Assembly (NCBI GenBank): GCA_041390825.1
Contig: JAWKPF010000046.1
Location: 1 to 27,461 of the forward strand
DNA from: Thermomicrobiales bacterium
GTDB lineage: Bacteria > Chloroflexota > Chloroflexia > Thermomicrobiales > UBA6265
Direction of reading: 5' to 3'
DNA length: 27,461 bases
Made by a program: the position numbers and the translations under genes. Positions 15,493-23,332 of the stretch are shown piece after piece. Numbering within the stretch: position 1 is the first letter of the stretch; every line of letters begins with the position of its first letter. Under the pieces are notes generated by a model. It was not told where the DNA came from. It worked only from the letters and a program-made list of their open reading frames with translations, and did no database searches.

Positions 15493-16866
15493 ATGGCGAG
15501 AACGCGATCGAACCGATCGGGATTCGAGCAGCGTCTTCTCCGCGCGATGCGAAACAGTGGCGTGCAACCGGGGGATCGCCTGACGGTCGCGTTTTCTGGT
15601 GGCGTCGATTCGCTCGCCCTAGCCGCCGGGCTCGCACGCGTTTCCCCTCTGCTCGGAACGCAGATTCGGCTCATTCATGTCGATCATCAGATTCGTGACA
15701 ACTCCCAACGCGATGCCACGGCCTGCCGTCAATTGGCGGTCGCGCTTGGTCTGCAGATCGACATCGTGACACTCGAATCCGGTCTGCGTCGACGAACGGC
15801 GGGCATAGGGCTAGAGGAAGCTGCCCGCAGAGAGCGCTATCTCGCGCTGGCAACCGCCGCCAATGATTGGGAGTCGTCAACGATCGTGCTGGGCCATCAG
15901 GCGAATGACCAGGTGGAGACTATGCTGCTGCATCTGGTGCGAGGAGCGGGGTTGGACGGGATCGCCGGCATGCGTCCCGTCGAGCACCGACCTGTTCCAT
16001 GGTGGGTTCCGGAGGCAACGGAGGCGCGGAACCTCACGCTATTGCGTCCCATGCTCGCTGAATCCAGAGCAGCGATCGAGGCATATGTCGCGCTCCTGGG
16101 GTTGTCCCCGGTCGCCGACGAGAGCAACGCCGAAACCGACTTCGACCGGAACTGGATGCGCCTACGGGTACTCCCGGAAATCCTGAAGCGCTGGCCGCAT
16201 GCGGTCGAGACGATCTCGCGCAGCTCGGCGGTGCTCGATGCAGATAGGTCTTCTATGCATCGAGCTGCGGATCTCGCCTATCATCGAGTGGAGAACGCTG
16301 ACCGGACATTCTGTACGGACATATTGAGTCAGCTCGAGCCAGCTGTAGCAAACCGCGTGCTGCGGCGATGGCTCGAGTGGCTTGGGCTCGCCGAAGTGGA
16401 TTCAGATGTTGTGCACCGCCTGCGGGCTCTGGCGACTGATGGTGACGAAACTCGAATCGAAGAGGCTGGGAGTCGCTGTTCGATCGTTGTCGACGGCAAC
16501 CGGCTGGTCCGATTCGACCAGCTGATGCATGAGGTTGCCGCATCGATTCCGATCGATACGGGGGACGGATGGATCATCGAGATCCGCGACGATCCGCGAC
16601 CGGGTGATGTCCCGTTCGACGCCCCAGCGGGTTTGCCGCTGGAGGTGCGTTCGATCAGACAAGGCGATCGGTGGCATGGGACGAACGACTCCGTGATGGA
16701 GGACCTGCGCGCTGCTGGCGTCCATCCACTCGTGCGAACGCACGTGCTGGCAGTTGCTTCGCCGGCTGGGGTCTTGCTCATCCCGGCAATCTATCCCACC
16801 ATTCGGGGCAAGGTCGATGACGGTTCAGGCAAGAAGGCGGGGGTTCGATGGCGGAGGCGGTCTTGA
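15493..16866 (+). CDS. tilS: tRNA(Ile)-lysidine synthase
   Basis: Adds lysine to C34 of the CAU-anticodon tRNA-Ile2 so that it reads AUA; essential. It has 457 residues. The PP-loop is VAFSGGVDSLAL (about residues 31-42). IHVDHQIRDNS, LGHQANDQVETMLLHLVRGA and LDGIAGM follow. ADESNAETDFDRNWMRLRVL matches the family D-x-SN...RN-x-x-R segment. The C-terminal part has the substrate-binding region (LEVRSIRQGDRW). It starts 34 nt after the tRNA and overlaps hpt by 19 nt. The tilS-hpt-ftsH order is common in Gram-positive and related bacteria (from memory). Confidence 0.96.
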   Translation: MARTRSNRSGFEQRLLRAMRNSGVQPGDRLTVAFSGGVDSLALAAGLARVSPLLGTQIRLIHVDHQIRDNSQRDATACRQLAVALGLQIDIVTLESGLRRRTAGIGLEEAARRERYLALATAANDWESSTIVLGHQANDQVETMLLHLVRGAGLDGIAGMRPVEHRPVPWWVPEATEARNLTLLRPMLAESRAAIEAYVALLGLSPVADESNAETDFDRNWMRLRVLPEILKRWPHAVETISRSSAVLDADRSSMHRAADLAYHRVENADRTFCTDILSQLEPAVANRVLRRWLEWLGLAEVDSDVVHRLRALATDGDETRIEEAGSRCSIVVDGNRLVRFDQLMHEVAASIPIDTGDGWIIEIRDDPRPGDVPFDAPAGLPLEVRSIRQGDRWHGTNDSVMEDLRAAGVHPLVRTHVLAVASPAGVLLIPAIYPTIRGKVDDGSGKKAGVRWRRRS

Positions 16867-17438
16867 AGCGCAAGGACAAGGGGGTCGCGCGGATCCTCAT
16901 CGATGCCGATTCGGTTCAGCAACGAGTGAGAGAGCTCGCCGCTGAGCTCGACGAAGTCTATCTGCATGAAACCCCACTCCTTATCGGCGTGCTCAATGGC
17001 GCCATCACGTTCATGACGGACCTGATGCGCGCGATGGATGCCGAACTGAAGGTCGATTTCATGGCCGTCTCCAGCTATGGCGATGATGTGACCAGTTCTG
17101 GCGCCGTGCGCATCCTCAAGGACCTGAACGAGAACATCGAAGGCCGCCACGTTCTCATCGTGGAAGACATCGTCGACAGCGGACTCACCCTGAGCTATCT
17201 GCTGGACGTCCTGCGGCGCCGAAACCCGGCCGATATCAAGGTCGTTGCCCTGCTGCGCAAACCGAAGGCAGAGGCGATGGCGGTGCAAACGGACCTGGTT
17301 GGGTTCGATATTCCGGACGAGTTCGTCATTGGCTATGGTCTCGACTTTGCGGGCCGCTACCGAAACCTGCCGTACATTGGTGTGCTGGATCCGGCGGAAA
17401 TCGAAGTTACGAAAAGTAAGACTGCTATACTTTCGTAG
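16848..17438 (+). CDS. hpt: Hypoxanthine-guanine phosphoribosyltransferase
   Basis: Purine salvage: converts hypoxanthine or guanine plus PRPP to IMP or GMP. It has 196 residues. Motifs are LIGVLNGAITFMTDLMRAM, DFMAVSSYGDDVTSSG, the PRPP-binding HVLIVEDIVDSGLTLSYLL, and FVIGYGLDFAGRYRNLPYIG with the base-contacting region. The ATG lies inside the end of tilS with a GGCGGGGG sequence 4 nt upstream, indicating coupled translation. Its 3' end contains an extended -10 motif that probably serves ftsH. Confidence 0.96.
   Translation: MAEAVLKRKDKGVARILIDADSVQQRVRELAAELDEVYLHETPLLIGVLNGAITFMTDLMRAMDAELKVDFMAVSSYGDDVTSSGAVRILKDLNENIEGRHVLIVEDIVDSGLTLSYLLDVLRRRNPADIKVVALLRKPKAEAMAVQTDLVGFDIPDEFVIGYGLDFAGRYRNLPYIGVLDPAEIEVTKSKTAILS
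17423..17431 (+). promoter_or_regulatory. Extended -10 promoter element for ftsH, inside the hpt 3' end
   Basis: TGCTATACT (17423-17431) matches the extended -10 pattern TG-N-TATAAT in all but one base. No good -35 is present, as is usual for extended -10 promoters. It lies about 70 nt before the ftsH ATG and would allow ftsH to be expressed apart from tilS-hpt. Confidence 0.5.
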
Positions 17439-17500
17439 AAGCCGCCCCTTCAGGATCACGAAAACCATCCAGGAAGCTCGGGCCGGCCGGAGGTCCATGA

Positions 17501-19480
17501 ATGGGTGATATTCGACGCTTGCGCAGCAGTGCGGTCTGGATTGTCCTGATCGTCGCTGTTGTCGCGCTTTGGTTCCTTGTCGTCAACGACAACGATGCGA
17601 CAACGAACAAGGATTTTTCTGCCGTCGCTGCCGATATCCAGGCCGGCGAGGTGCAGAAGCTGACGATCGGCGAAGACAGCAATACGGTTCGGGTCGCGTA
17701 CATCGACCCGGATACCAACGATGCCAAGTCGATCCTTCCCGGCAACACCACCATCTATGAAGCGCTCGAGGCATATGGCGTCGATGTCGCTACTGCACCG
17801 CCAATCGATGTCAAGGCAGCGAGCCGCTGGGGCAGTTGGTTGGGGGCGTTGGGTTTCCTGCTGCCGACCCTTTTCCTGATCGGCATCTTCCTCTTCATGA
17901 TGCGCCAGGCGCAAGGGTCGAACAATCAGGCCGTTTCGTTCGGCAAGAGCAGAGCGCGTCTCTTCAGCAGCAACAAGCCCACCGTTACGTTTGCCGACGT
18001 CGCCGGAGTCGACGAATCGAAGGAGGAGCTCGTCGAGGTCGTCGAGTTCCTGAAGTATCCAGACAAGTTCCAGTCGCTTGGCGCCCGAATTCCGCGCGGT
18101 GTCCTGTTGGTCGGACCCCCGGGAACCGGCAAGACCTTGCTCTCGCGTGCGGTGGCCGGGGAGGCGGGTGTGCCGTTCTTCAGCATTTCCGGTTCTGAGT
18201 TCGTGGAGATGTTCGTCGGCGTGGGCGCGAGCCGCGTGCGCGATCTCTTCGACCAGGCAAAGAAGAGCGCGCCATGCATTGTCTTCGTCGATGAAATCGA
18301 CGCAGTCGGCCGGCAGCGCGGCGCCGGTCTGGGCGGCAGCCACGACGAACGCGAACAAACACTGAACCAGATTCTGGTCGAGATGGATGGATTCGACAGC
18401 AGCACGAATGTGATCGTGATCGCGGCAACCAACCGGCCCGATGTGCTCGATCCGGCGTTGCTGCGGCCCGGGAGATTCGATCGACAAGTCATCCTCGATC
18501 GGCCCGATATCGCCGGGCGGCGAGCCATTCTCGAAGTCCACTCCCGTGGGAAGCCACTGGAGGGCGATGTTTCGATCGACAACCTCGCGCGGCAAACGCC
18601 TGGCTTCTCCGGCGCAGACCTCGAGAACCTGGTGAACGAATCGGCAATCCTGGCGGCTCGGCGTGGCAAGAAGACCATTGGGCGTCACGAGATGACCGAA
18701 GCGATCGACCGGGTGCTGGCCGGCCCGCAGCGCAAGAGCCGGGTGATTTCTGAGCGGGAACGATTGATGACTGCCTATCACGAGGCCGGACATGCACTCG
18801 TGGCGCGCATGCTCCCAAATGCCGATCCGGTGCGCAAGGTCTCCATCGTGGCCCGCGGCATGATGGGTGGTTACACCCGCGTGGTGCCGGACGAGGACCG
18901 GATGTTCAAGACCAAGCGGCAGTTCGAGGACGAGCTCGCGGTGTTCATGGCCGGGCACGTGGCCGAATCGATGGTGTTCGACGAGCAATCGACTGGAGCC
19001 GCCAACGATATCGAGCGTGCCACCATCCTCGCGCGGCGCATGGTGACGGAATTTGGCATGAGCGAAAACCTCGGCCCCCTTGCCTTCGGCAAGAAGGACG
19101 AATTGGTCTTCCTCGGCCGCGAGATTAGCGAGCAACGGAACTACAGCGACGAAGTGGCATTCGAGATCGACAAGGAGATCCGAATGCTGGTCGACCGCGG
19201 ACTGGAGCGCGCAAAGGAAGTCGTTACCTCGCACTTTGCGCAGCTGGAAGCGATTGCTGAGTTGCTCATGCGCGAGGAGACGATCGAAGGCGAAGAACTG
19301 GAAGCGCTCTTCGATTCGCCACGCCCGAAACCAACGCTCGTCGGCCCACCCGCCACAAGTCCGGCGGCATCGCTGATCACCCCGGCAGAGGACAAGAAGC
19401 CGCGCACCAAGCGGAACGACTCAGACGATCGTGATCGGCCGCCGCTCGGTGGACAGATGGTGCCGCAACCCGCAGGGTAG
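17501..19480 (+). CDS. ftsH: ATP-dependent zinc metalloprotease FtsH
   Basis: Membrane-anchored AAA+ protease that degrades misfolded membrane proteins and short-lived regulators. It has 659 residues. TM1 spans about residues 11-28 and TM2 about 113-134, with an external domain between. The Walker A is GPPGTGKT (about 205-212) and the Walker B is VFVDEIDAVG. The second region of homology is TNRPDVLDPALLRPGRFDRQ. The zinc site is YHEAGHAL (His427), with the third ligand in STGAANDIERAT. The C-terminal tail is long, charged and low in complexity, ending QMVPQPAG. A strong GGAGG lies 7 nt before the ATG. A terminator follows. Confidence 0.98.
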   Translation: MGDIRRLRSSAVWIVLIVAVVALWFLVVNDNDATTNKDFSAVAADIQAGEVQKLTIGEDSNTVRVAYIDPDTNDAKSILPGNTTIYEALEAYGVDVATAPPIDVKAASRWGSWLGALGFLLPTLFLIGIFLFMMRQAQGSNNQAVSFGKSRARLFSSNKPTVTFADVAGVDESKEELVEVVEFLKYPDKFQSLGARIPRGVLLVGPPGTGKTLLSRAVAGEAGVPFFSISGSEFVEMFVGVGASRVRDLFDQAKKSAPCIVFVDEIDAVGRQRGAGLGGSHDEREQTLNQILVEMDGFDSSTNVIVIAATNRPDVLDPALLRPGRFDRQVILDRPDIAGRRAILEVHSRGKPLEGDVSIDNLARQTPGFSGADLENLVNESAILAARRGKKTIGRHEMTEAIDRVLAGPQRKSRVISERERLMTAYHEAGHALVARMLPNADPVRKVSIVARGMMGGYTRVVPDEDRMFKTKRQFEDELAVFMAGHVAESMVFDEQSTGAANDIERATILARRMVTEFGMSENLGPLAFGKKDELVFLGREISEQRNYSDEVAFEIDKEIRMLVDRGLERAKEVVTSHFAQLEAIAELLMREETIEGEELEALFDSPRPKPTLVGPPATSPAASLITPAEDKKPRTKRNDSDDRDRPPLGGQMVPQPAG

Positions 19481-19511
19481 TCGTCCGCAACAACAGACAA
19501 CGTCGCACACA

Positions 19512-19546
19512 AAACCCCGGCCCATCTGGACCGGGGTTTCGTTGTT
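19512..19546. terminator. Bidirectional intrinsic terminator between ftsH and tRNA-Ala
   Basis: AAACCCCGG (19512-19520) pairs perfectly with CCGGGGTTT (19531-19539) around a 10-nt loop. The plus side continues TTTCGTTGTT, the minus side GTTTTGTGTG. It can therefore end both the ftsH transcript and the tRNA-Ala transcript coming from the other strand. Confidence 0.88.
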
Positions 19547-19551
19547 CCTGT

Positions 19552-19627
19552 TGGTGGAGGCGGGGGGACTCGAACCCCCGGCCTCTACAGTGCGATTGTA
19601 GCGCTCTCCCAGCTGAGCTACGCCCCC
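19552..19627 (-). tRNA. tRNA-Ala (anticodon CGC), CCA encoded
   Basis: A 76-nt cloverleaf on the minus strand. The acceptor GGGGGCG pairs with CGCCTCC and includes the G3·U70 wobble pair, the classic alanine identity element; the discriminator is A and CCA is encoded. The anticodon stem is CTACA/TGTAG with loop ATCGCAC, anticodon CGC. The T arm is GGGGG-TTCGAGT-CCCCC. It reads GCG codons, which suit a GC-rich genome. Confidence 0.97.
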
Positions 19628-19642
19628 CGAAGGAACGACGCG

Positions 19643-19671
19643 AGTATACGGTCATGAGATTATCGGGTCAA
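19643..19671 (-). promoter_or_regulatory. Promoter for tRNA-Ala
   Basis: The minus strand reads TTGACC (19671-19666), exactly 17 bp, then TATACT (19648-19643). The predicted start near 19636 is about 9 nt ahead of the tRNA 5' end. One of the best consensus promoters in the window. Confidence 0.8.
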
Positions 19672-19756
19672 ACTTGGAATTCGCTGAAAGCGTCCCTTTG
19701 TTGACCTTGGAAATGCACGACCTCGCGGACTGTGCCAGTTGTGACTGGAATTCGGC

Positions 19757-19785
19757 TGGACGTGACTTCGCGTCAGGTGTATAGT
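19757..19785 (+). promoter_or_regulatory. Promoter for tRNA-Gly
   Basis: TGGACG (19757-19762), 17 bp, then TATAGT (19780-19785). The expected start near 19792 is only a few bases ahead of the tRNA 5' end. The -35 matches four of six consensus bases. Confidence 0.6.
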
Positions 19786-19795
19786 GCTGACCGAT

Positions 19796-19871
19796 GCGGG
19801 TGTAACTCAGTTGGTAGAGTGTTTGCTTCCCAAGCAAAATGTCGTGGGTTCGAGTCCCATCACCCGCTCCA
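19796..19871 (+). tRNA. tRNA-Gly (anticodon CCC), CCA encoded
   Basis: A 76-nt cloverleaf. The acceptor GCGGGTG pairs perfectly with CACCCGC; the discriminator is T(U), usual for Gly, and CCA is encoded. The anticodon stem is TTTGC/GCAAA with loop TTCCCAA, anticodon CCC. The T arm is GTGGG-TTCGAGT-CCCAT, with a G·T pair at its outer end. It reads GGG codons. Confidence 0.96.
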
Positions 19872-19916
19872 CCCCTCTCTTCCCCTCAGGTAACGTATCA
19901 CTCTCGTCGTCGACAA

Positions 19917-21239
19917 TCACGATGAGGCGCGAATCCGTTCGATGCGCGCTCGTTGGGCAACGATTTCCGGATCGGTCTGCACATCGCCACCTTCTTGTTC
20001 AACCTGATACTTGAGGAACGCGAGACGGTTCTGCTCGGCCACGATCGATCTGGAGTGGCGCCGTGACTCCCATGGATAGCGGCGCATGCGCCAATGGGTC
20101 TCACGGGCCAACCGGGCGCGCTCTTTTTCCGAGATGACGGTGTCAGGTTCGCCAGCCAGCTCGGTCTGAATCGTTTTCTCCTCCCATCGACCCGTGCGCA
20201 CCAATGTGTAGAGAATGAGCAAGACCGATGGCAGGAACATGAAAAAGCTGCGGAGACTGGCGCTCATCCAGCTGGAGAGAAACGGATTCTCCTCGGTCGG
20301 AGCGCTGAGATCGGGAATCGGCTTGCCCATCGTGTGCAGGATCACGACCACGGCAACGCCAAGCCCGTTGTTGACCAGGTGGGCGGTCACCGCGAGGAAG
20401 TACCCAAGGAGCGCCCAGGCCACCGCGCGAACGCGGGTCTTGCTGACAGCCGCATAGCCCAGGCCGAGCCCGGTCAGTCCCGTGAACAACGCATGCCCGG
20501 CGAACCCGAACAGTCCGTAGCGCCCTCCCAGTTCGGTGCCATAGGTGTGGACGCCCCATTCCGCATAGTCATTGGCAACGTAGAGCGCGGACTCGAACCA
20601 GTTGAATCCGGCCCCGACGAGCGCGCCCATGATGAATCCGTCACGAGGACTGCGGAAGAACGAGCGAAAGAGGAAGAAAACCAAAAGCAAGCCAACCCCT
20701 TTGAGCGTCTCCTCGACGAGGGGGCCGGCAATCGGAGCGCCAAGCAGGAAGCCTCGATTCTCGCCAGCGTATGGAATCAGGTCGTTTTTCTCGACCCACC
20801 GATCGACATCTCTGAGGATTCGCTGATTCGCAGGCAACGCCAGTCCGGTGCTGAGGATTGCCCCCCACGCAAGAAGCGATGCGTACAGTTGCCAGGGCAG
20901 TGGATCGCGCCGATCGAGCCATCTCAGGATGAGTGTCGTCAATCCGGTGAGAATGGTGGAGAAGAAAAGCGCAATGAAGAACACCCGCAGAAGATGCTCA
21001 TGATGCGAATAGAGATCGAGCAACGTCAATATGCGCGCGGCAGCCACACCGCCAAGAACTGCCAGTACCGCCAGAATCGCAAAGACCAGTCGAGGGTCAT
21101 GGATCCGGTCGGTCTTGCGCGAAGCACGCGCCAACGGAGTTACAAAGGAGTCCAGATTCGTTCCTTTCTGCTCCCGCGCAGGTGCTCCGACCGTACAGGA
21201 TGTGCCGCCGGCCCTTGCCGGGTCGTGCCCGGTTTCCAA
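19917..21239 (-). CDS. PrsW-like intramembrane metalloprotease (start uncertain)
   Basis: Integral membrane protein of up to 440 residues with about eight hydrophobic segments, for example LVFAILAVLAVLGGVAAARI and LLRVFFIALFFSTILTGLTT. PrsW/CAAX-protease-like motifs are present: GPLVEETLKGVGLLLVF (the EE-x-x-K pair), AGFNWFESALYVAND, FAGHALFTGLTGLGLG and TAHLVNNGLG. PrsW proteins cleave anti-sigma factors such as RsiW in the membrane; no sigma/anti-sigma pair is in this window, so the substrate is unknown. The C-terminal 90 residues are soluble and charged (EKERARLARETHWRMRRYPW). The first frame start is TTG 21239, without a clear binding site. A CTG at 21155 lies 6 nt after AGAAAGGA and just ahead of the hydrophobic part, so the true N-terminus may be there. 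Confidence 0.82.
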   Translation of the reverse strand: METGHDPARAGGTSCTVGAPAREQKGTNLDSFVTPLARASRKTDRIHDPRLVFAILAVLAVLGGVAAARILTLLDLYSHHEHLLRVFFIALFFSTILTGLTTLILRWLDRRDPLPWQLYASLLAWGAILSTGLALPANQRILRDVDRWVEKNDLIPYAGENRGFLLGAPIAGPLVEETLKGVGLLLVFFLFRSFFRSPRDGFIMGALVGAGFNWFESALYVANDYAEWGVHTYGTELGGRYGLFGFAGHALFTGLTGLGLGYAAVSKTRVRAVAWALLGYFLAVTAHLVNNGLGVAVVVILHTMGKPIPDLSAPTEENPFLSSWMSASLRSFFMFLPSVLLILYTLVRTGRWEEKTIQTELAGEPDTVISEKERARLARETHWRMRRYPWESRRHSRSIVAEQNRLAFLKYQVEQEGGDVQTDPEIVAQRARIERIRASS

Positions 21240-21402
21240 GCGTTCGAATGATTTCTATTACAACACAATGTGGTGAGTCGATCTCATTCGTATCGTCGAA
21301 AAAGCGCCCAGCGGCATTCGATTGCGAAATCACCAGGCAATCTCCAATCTCACTGCTGCGGTAGAGTTTTCCCAATTCGAACGATGTGTGGAGTAGAACA
21401 CC

Positions 21403-22029
21403 GTGGGACGTATTTTCAAGGGCATCGATTCCCAGCTCGAGGCCTGGATCAGCAAGCAGCCGCTCTTCTTTGTCGCCACTGCGCCATCCGGCAGCGAAGG
21501 CCACGTCAACGTTTCACCGAAAGGGGGCAGCGGCCTCTTTCGCGTTCTCGGTCCAAACACGGTTTCCTACCTGGATTTGGTCGGGAGCGGAGCGGAAACG
21601 ATCGCTCACTTGCGTGAGAACGGGCGCATCGTTGTGATGTTCTGCGCGTTAGAGGGTGCTCCGAAGGTGATTCGGCTGCATGGCGTCGGTCGGGTCGTCG
21701 ATCCCGGCCACCCCGAGTACGAAAAGCGGATGGCGGCCTTCGAGCCTTCGGAGGATACGACGCTCATTTCTCGATCGATCATCGTGATCGATGTCGAGCG
21801 GATCGCGGATTCATGCGGATTCATGGTTCCGCGCATGAAGCTCGTGGACGAGCGGGAACAACTGGTGCGGTGGGCCGAGAAACAGCAAGCGAAAAACGGC
21901 GAGTCGTGGAAATCGAACTACATCCAGGCCAACAACGTCACCAGCATCGACGGTTTGCCGGCGCTGGAGCGTGACGGCTTTGTGGACGACGATCTCGCCC
22001 GCTTCTCGAGCGACGGAAAAGCGCTGTAG
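21403..22029 (+). CDS. Pyridoxamine 5'-phosphate oxidase family protein
   Basis: Predicted flavin-binding split-barrel protein of 208 residues. It starts at a GTG with GGAG 9 nt upstream. The N-terminal part has QPLFFVATAPSGSEGHVNVS followed by PKG, then SYLDLVGSGAETIAHLRENG and RIVVMFCALEGAPKVIRLHG. This is the FMN-binding barrel pattern of PPOX-like proteins (the S-P-K-G and G-S-G-x-E-T segments). The C-terminal extension includes CGFMVPRM and a helical WAEKQQAKNGESWK stretch, as in a subfamily of uncharacterised PPOX-like oxidases. Actual pyridoxamine phosphate oxidase function is not implied; the substrate is unknown. It stands alone, divergent from the PrsW-like gene. Confidence 0.85.
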   Translation: MGRIFKGIDSQLEAWISKQPLFFVATAPSGSEGHVNVSPKGGSGLFRVLGPNTVSYLDLVGSGAETIAHLRENGRIVVMFCALEGAPKVIRLHGVGRVVDPGHPEYEKRMAAFEPSEDTTLISRSIIVIDVERIADSCGFMVPRMKLVDEREQLVRWAEKQQAKNGESWKSNYIQANNVTSIDGLPALERDGFVDDDLARFSSDGKAL

Positions 22030-22140
22030 GTCGACACATGCTTCGGGTTCGTCGTGCGGGCGCTCGAGCGTTCAGGCGGCGAGCATGGATGAAAGCACTC
22101 GCAACCAGACCTGACCTGCGGACGCCTGACAGGGGATGAC

Positions 22141-22644
22141 ATGAGCCAAGACGATGTGATCGATTCCATCCTGGGCGAGGACTGCACCGCCCGGGTGCGG
22201 GCGCTCCGGGCGGAAAAGCCGGAGCTGGGTGCGCAGATGCAGGGGTACTCTGACGCGCTCTTTCGCCCGTCGAGCGATTCCGGTGCTGCATTTTCTCTTG
22301 CCGATCGCCTATTGGTCGCCATCCGGACCGCGTCGCATACGCGAAGCAATCGAGTGACTGATTGGTACGCCGCCCGAGCTGACGACGTCGGAGTCTCGTC
22401 CCCGGAGGTTCAAATGGCGATGGACATCCACGCGTCGTGGCCAGACGATCACCCGTTGTCGGCGGCAATGCGACACGTCGACCTGGTGACCACTCGACCG
22501 ATGGAGAGCAGCCGGAACGACATCGACGCGTTGCTCGAGTCGGGGCTGTCGCCACAGGGAATCGTCGTTCTATCGCAGGTCGTCGCGTATGTGTCATATC
22601 AGGTGCGGCTCATTGCTGCGCTGCGTGCATTGGGAGCGTCATGA
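22141..22644 (+). CDS. CMD (carboxymuconolactone decarboxylase-like) domain protein, Avi_7170-like
   Basis: A 167-residue, mostly helical protein. The pattern SLADRLLVAIRTASHTRSNR with WYAARADD behind it, and later IVVLSQVVAYVSYQVRLIAA, fits the AhpD/CMD-like fold. It lacks the C-x-x-C redox pair of AhpD; the only Cys is near the N-terminus (ILGEDCTARV). A GGGGATGAC sequence lies just before the ATG. The stop overlaps the next start as ATGA. The two genes resemble the Avi_7170/Avi_7169 pair of CMD/alkylhydroperoxidase-domain families as I recall them. Function is unknown. Confidence 0.75.
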   Translation: MSQDDVIDSILGEDCTARVRALRAEKPELGAQMQGYSDALFRPSSDSGAAFSLADRLLVAIRTASHTRSNRVTDWYAARADDVGVSSPEVQMAMDIHASWPDDHPLSAAMRHVDLVTTRPMESSRNDIDALLESGLSPQGIVVLSQVVAYVSYQVRLIAALRALGAS

Positions 22645-23228
22645 TGTCCGAGCCAGCGTTCACACTCGAATTCCTCAACTGGGTTCCCTGGGTTCCGCGT
22701 GCTGTGGATGGTGATCTTTCCCCGCGTCGGAGGGAGGAGATCGAGTCGTTCATTGCCGGCAAGAACGCTTCGGACTATCTGCTGGTGTTGGCGAACGATT
22801 TCGATTCGTTGCAGGCGCGCGCGCTTGTGCATCGACATGTCTATGCCGATGAGGCCGACGTCACTCAAGCGGGGTACCGCGAACTCGGAGCGACCACCAC
22901 TTCCCGGATCAACGGCTGCGTCTTCTGCGCGTCAGTGCATGCGCGTCATGTGGCGAACTATCTGAAGAACCGCCCCATGGCGCAACGATTCCTGGACGAA
23001 GGGACCGACACCGAGCTACCGCCGGTCGAGCGAGCAGTGGTCGACGTATCCGCCAAGCTCACGAACGATCCAGAAGCGCTCACAGGCGCCGACCTTGCGC
23101 CCTTGCGTGCGCTTGGGTTCACCGACCTTCAGATCCTCGACATCCTGAACTATGCGGCGTTCTTTGCGAACGCGAATCGACTGATGTTGACGCTCGGCGA
23201 GCCGGAGGCCCAACCCAAACTCCACTAG
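22641..23228 (+). CDS. Alkylhydroperoxidase (AhpD-like) domain protein, Avi_7169-like
   Basis: A 195-residue protein with an AhpD-like core. The redox motif is INGCVFCASVHARHV (C-x-x-C-x-x-x-H), followed by LPPVERAVVDVSAKLTNDP and LRALGFTDLQILDILNYAAF, the helices that normally carry the proton relay. The N-terminus has FLNWVPWVPRAV. This is the peroxidase-like partner of the preceding CMD protein; the 4-nt overlap suggests a fixed complex or pathway pair. The frame is open upstream to 22437, but that stretch is the preceding gene in another frame. The ATG may be at 22641 or 22644. Confidence 0.85.
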   Translation: MMSEPAFTLEFLNWVPWVPRAVDGDLSPRRREEIESFIAGKNASDYLLVLANDFDSLQARALVHRHVYADEADVTQAGYRELGATTTSRINGCVFCASVHARHVANYLKNRPMAQRFLDEGTDTELPPVERAVVDVSAKLTNDPEALTGADLAPLRALGFTDLQILDILNYAAFFANANRLMLTLGEPEAQPKLH

Positions 23229-23332
23229 CCGTTCATGCAAAGCCGGATCCTCCCGGCGCAATCACGAACAGCGAACCGCGTAGAATCGCATCGATCGACG
23301 ATCGCGCGTTCGTGTGGCAGATGGCGGGTGAA

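Noticed and set aside
17456..19234. A 592-codon open frame antisense to ftsH
   Set aside because: It runs opposite a fully conserved ftsH, is rich in His/Asp/Arg as expected of antisense codons in GC-rich DNA, and has no domain.
19735..19748. Palindrome CCAGT-TGTG-ACTGG upstream of tRNA-Gly
   Set aside because: Short stem with no T tract and no second copy; not enough to call an operator or terminator.
22437..22640. Upstream extension of the AhpD-like gene
   Set aside because: It lies within the preceding CMD gene in another frame; ATG 22641 gives the ATGA overlap typical of coupled genes.
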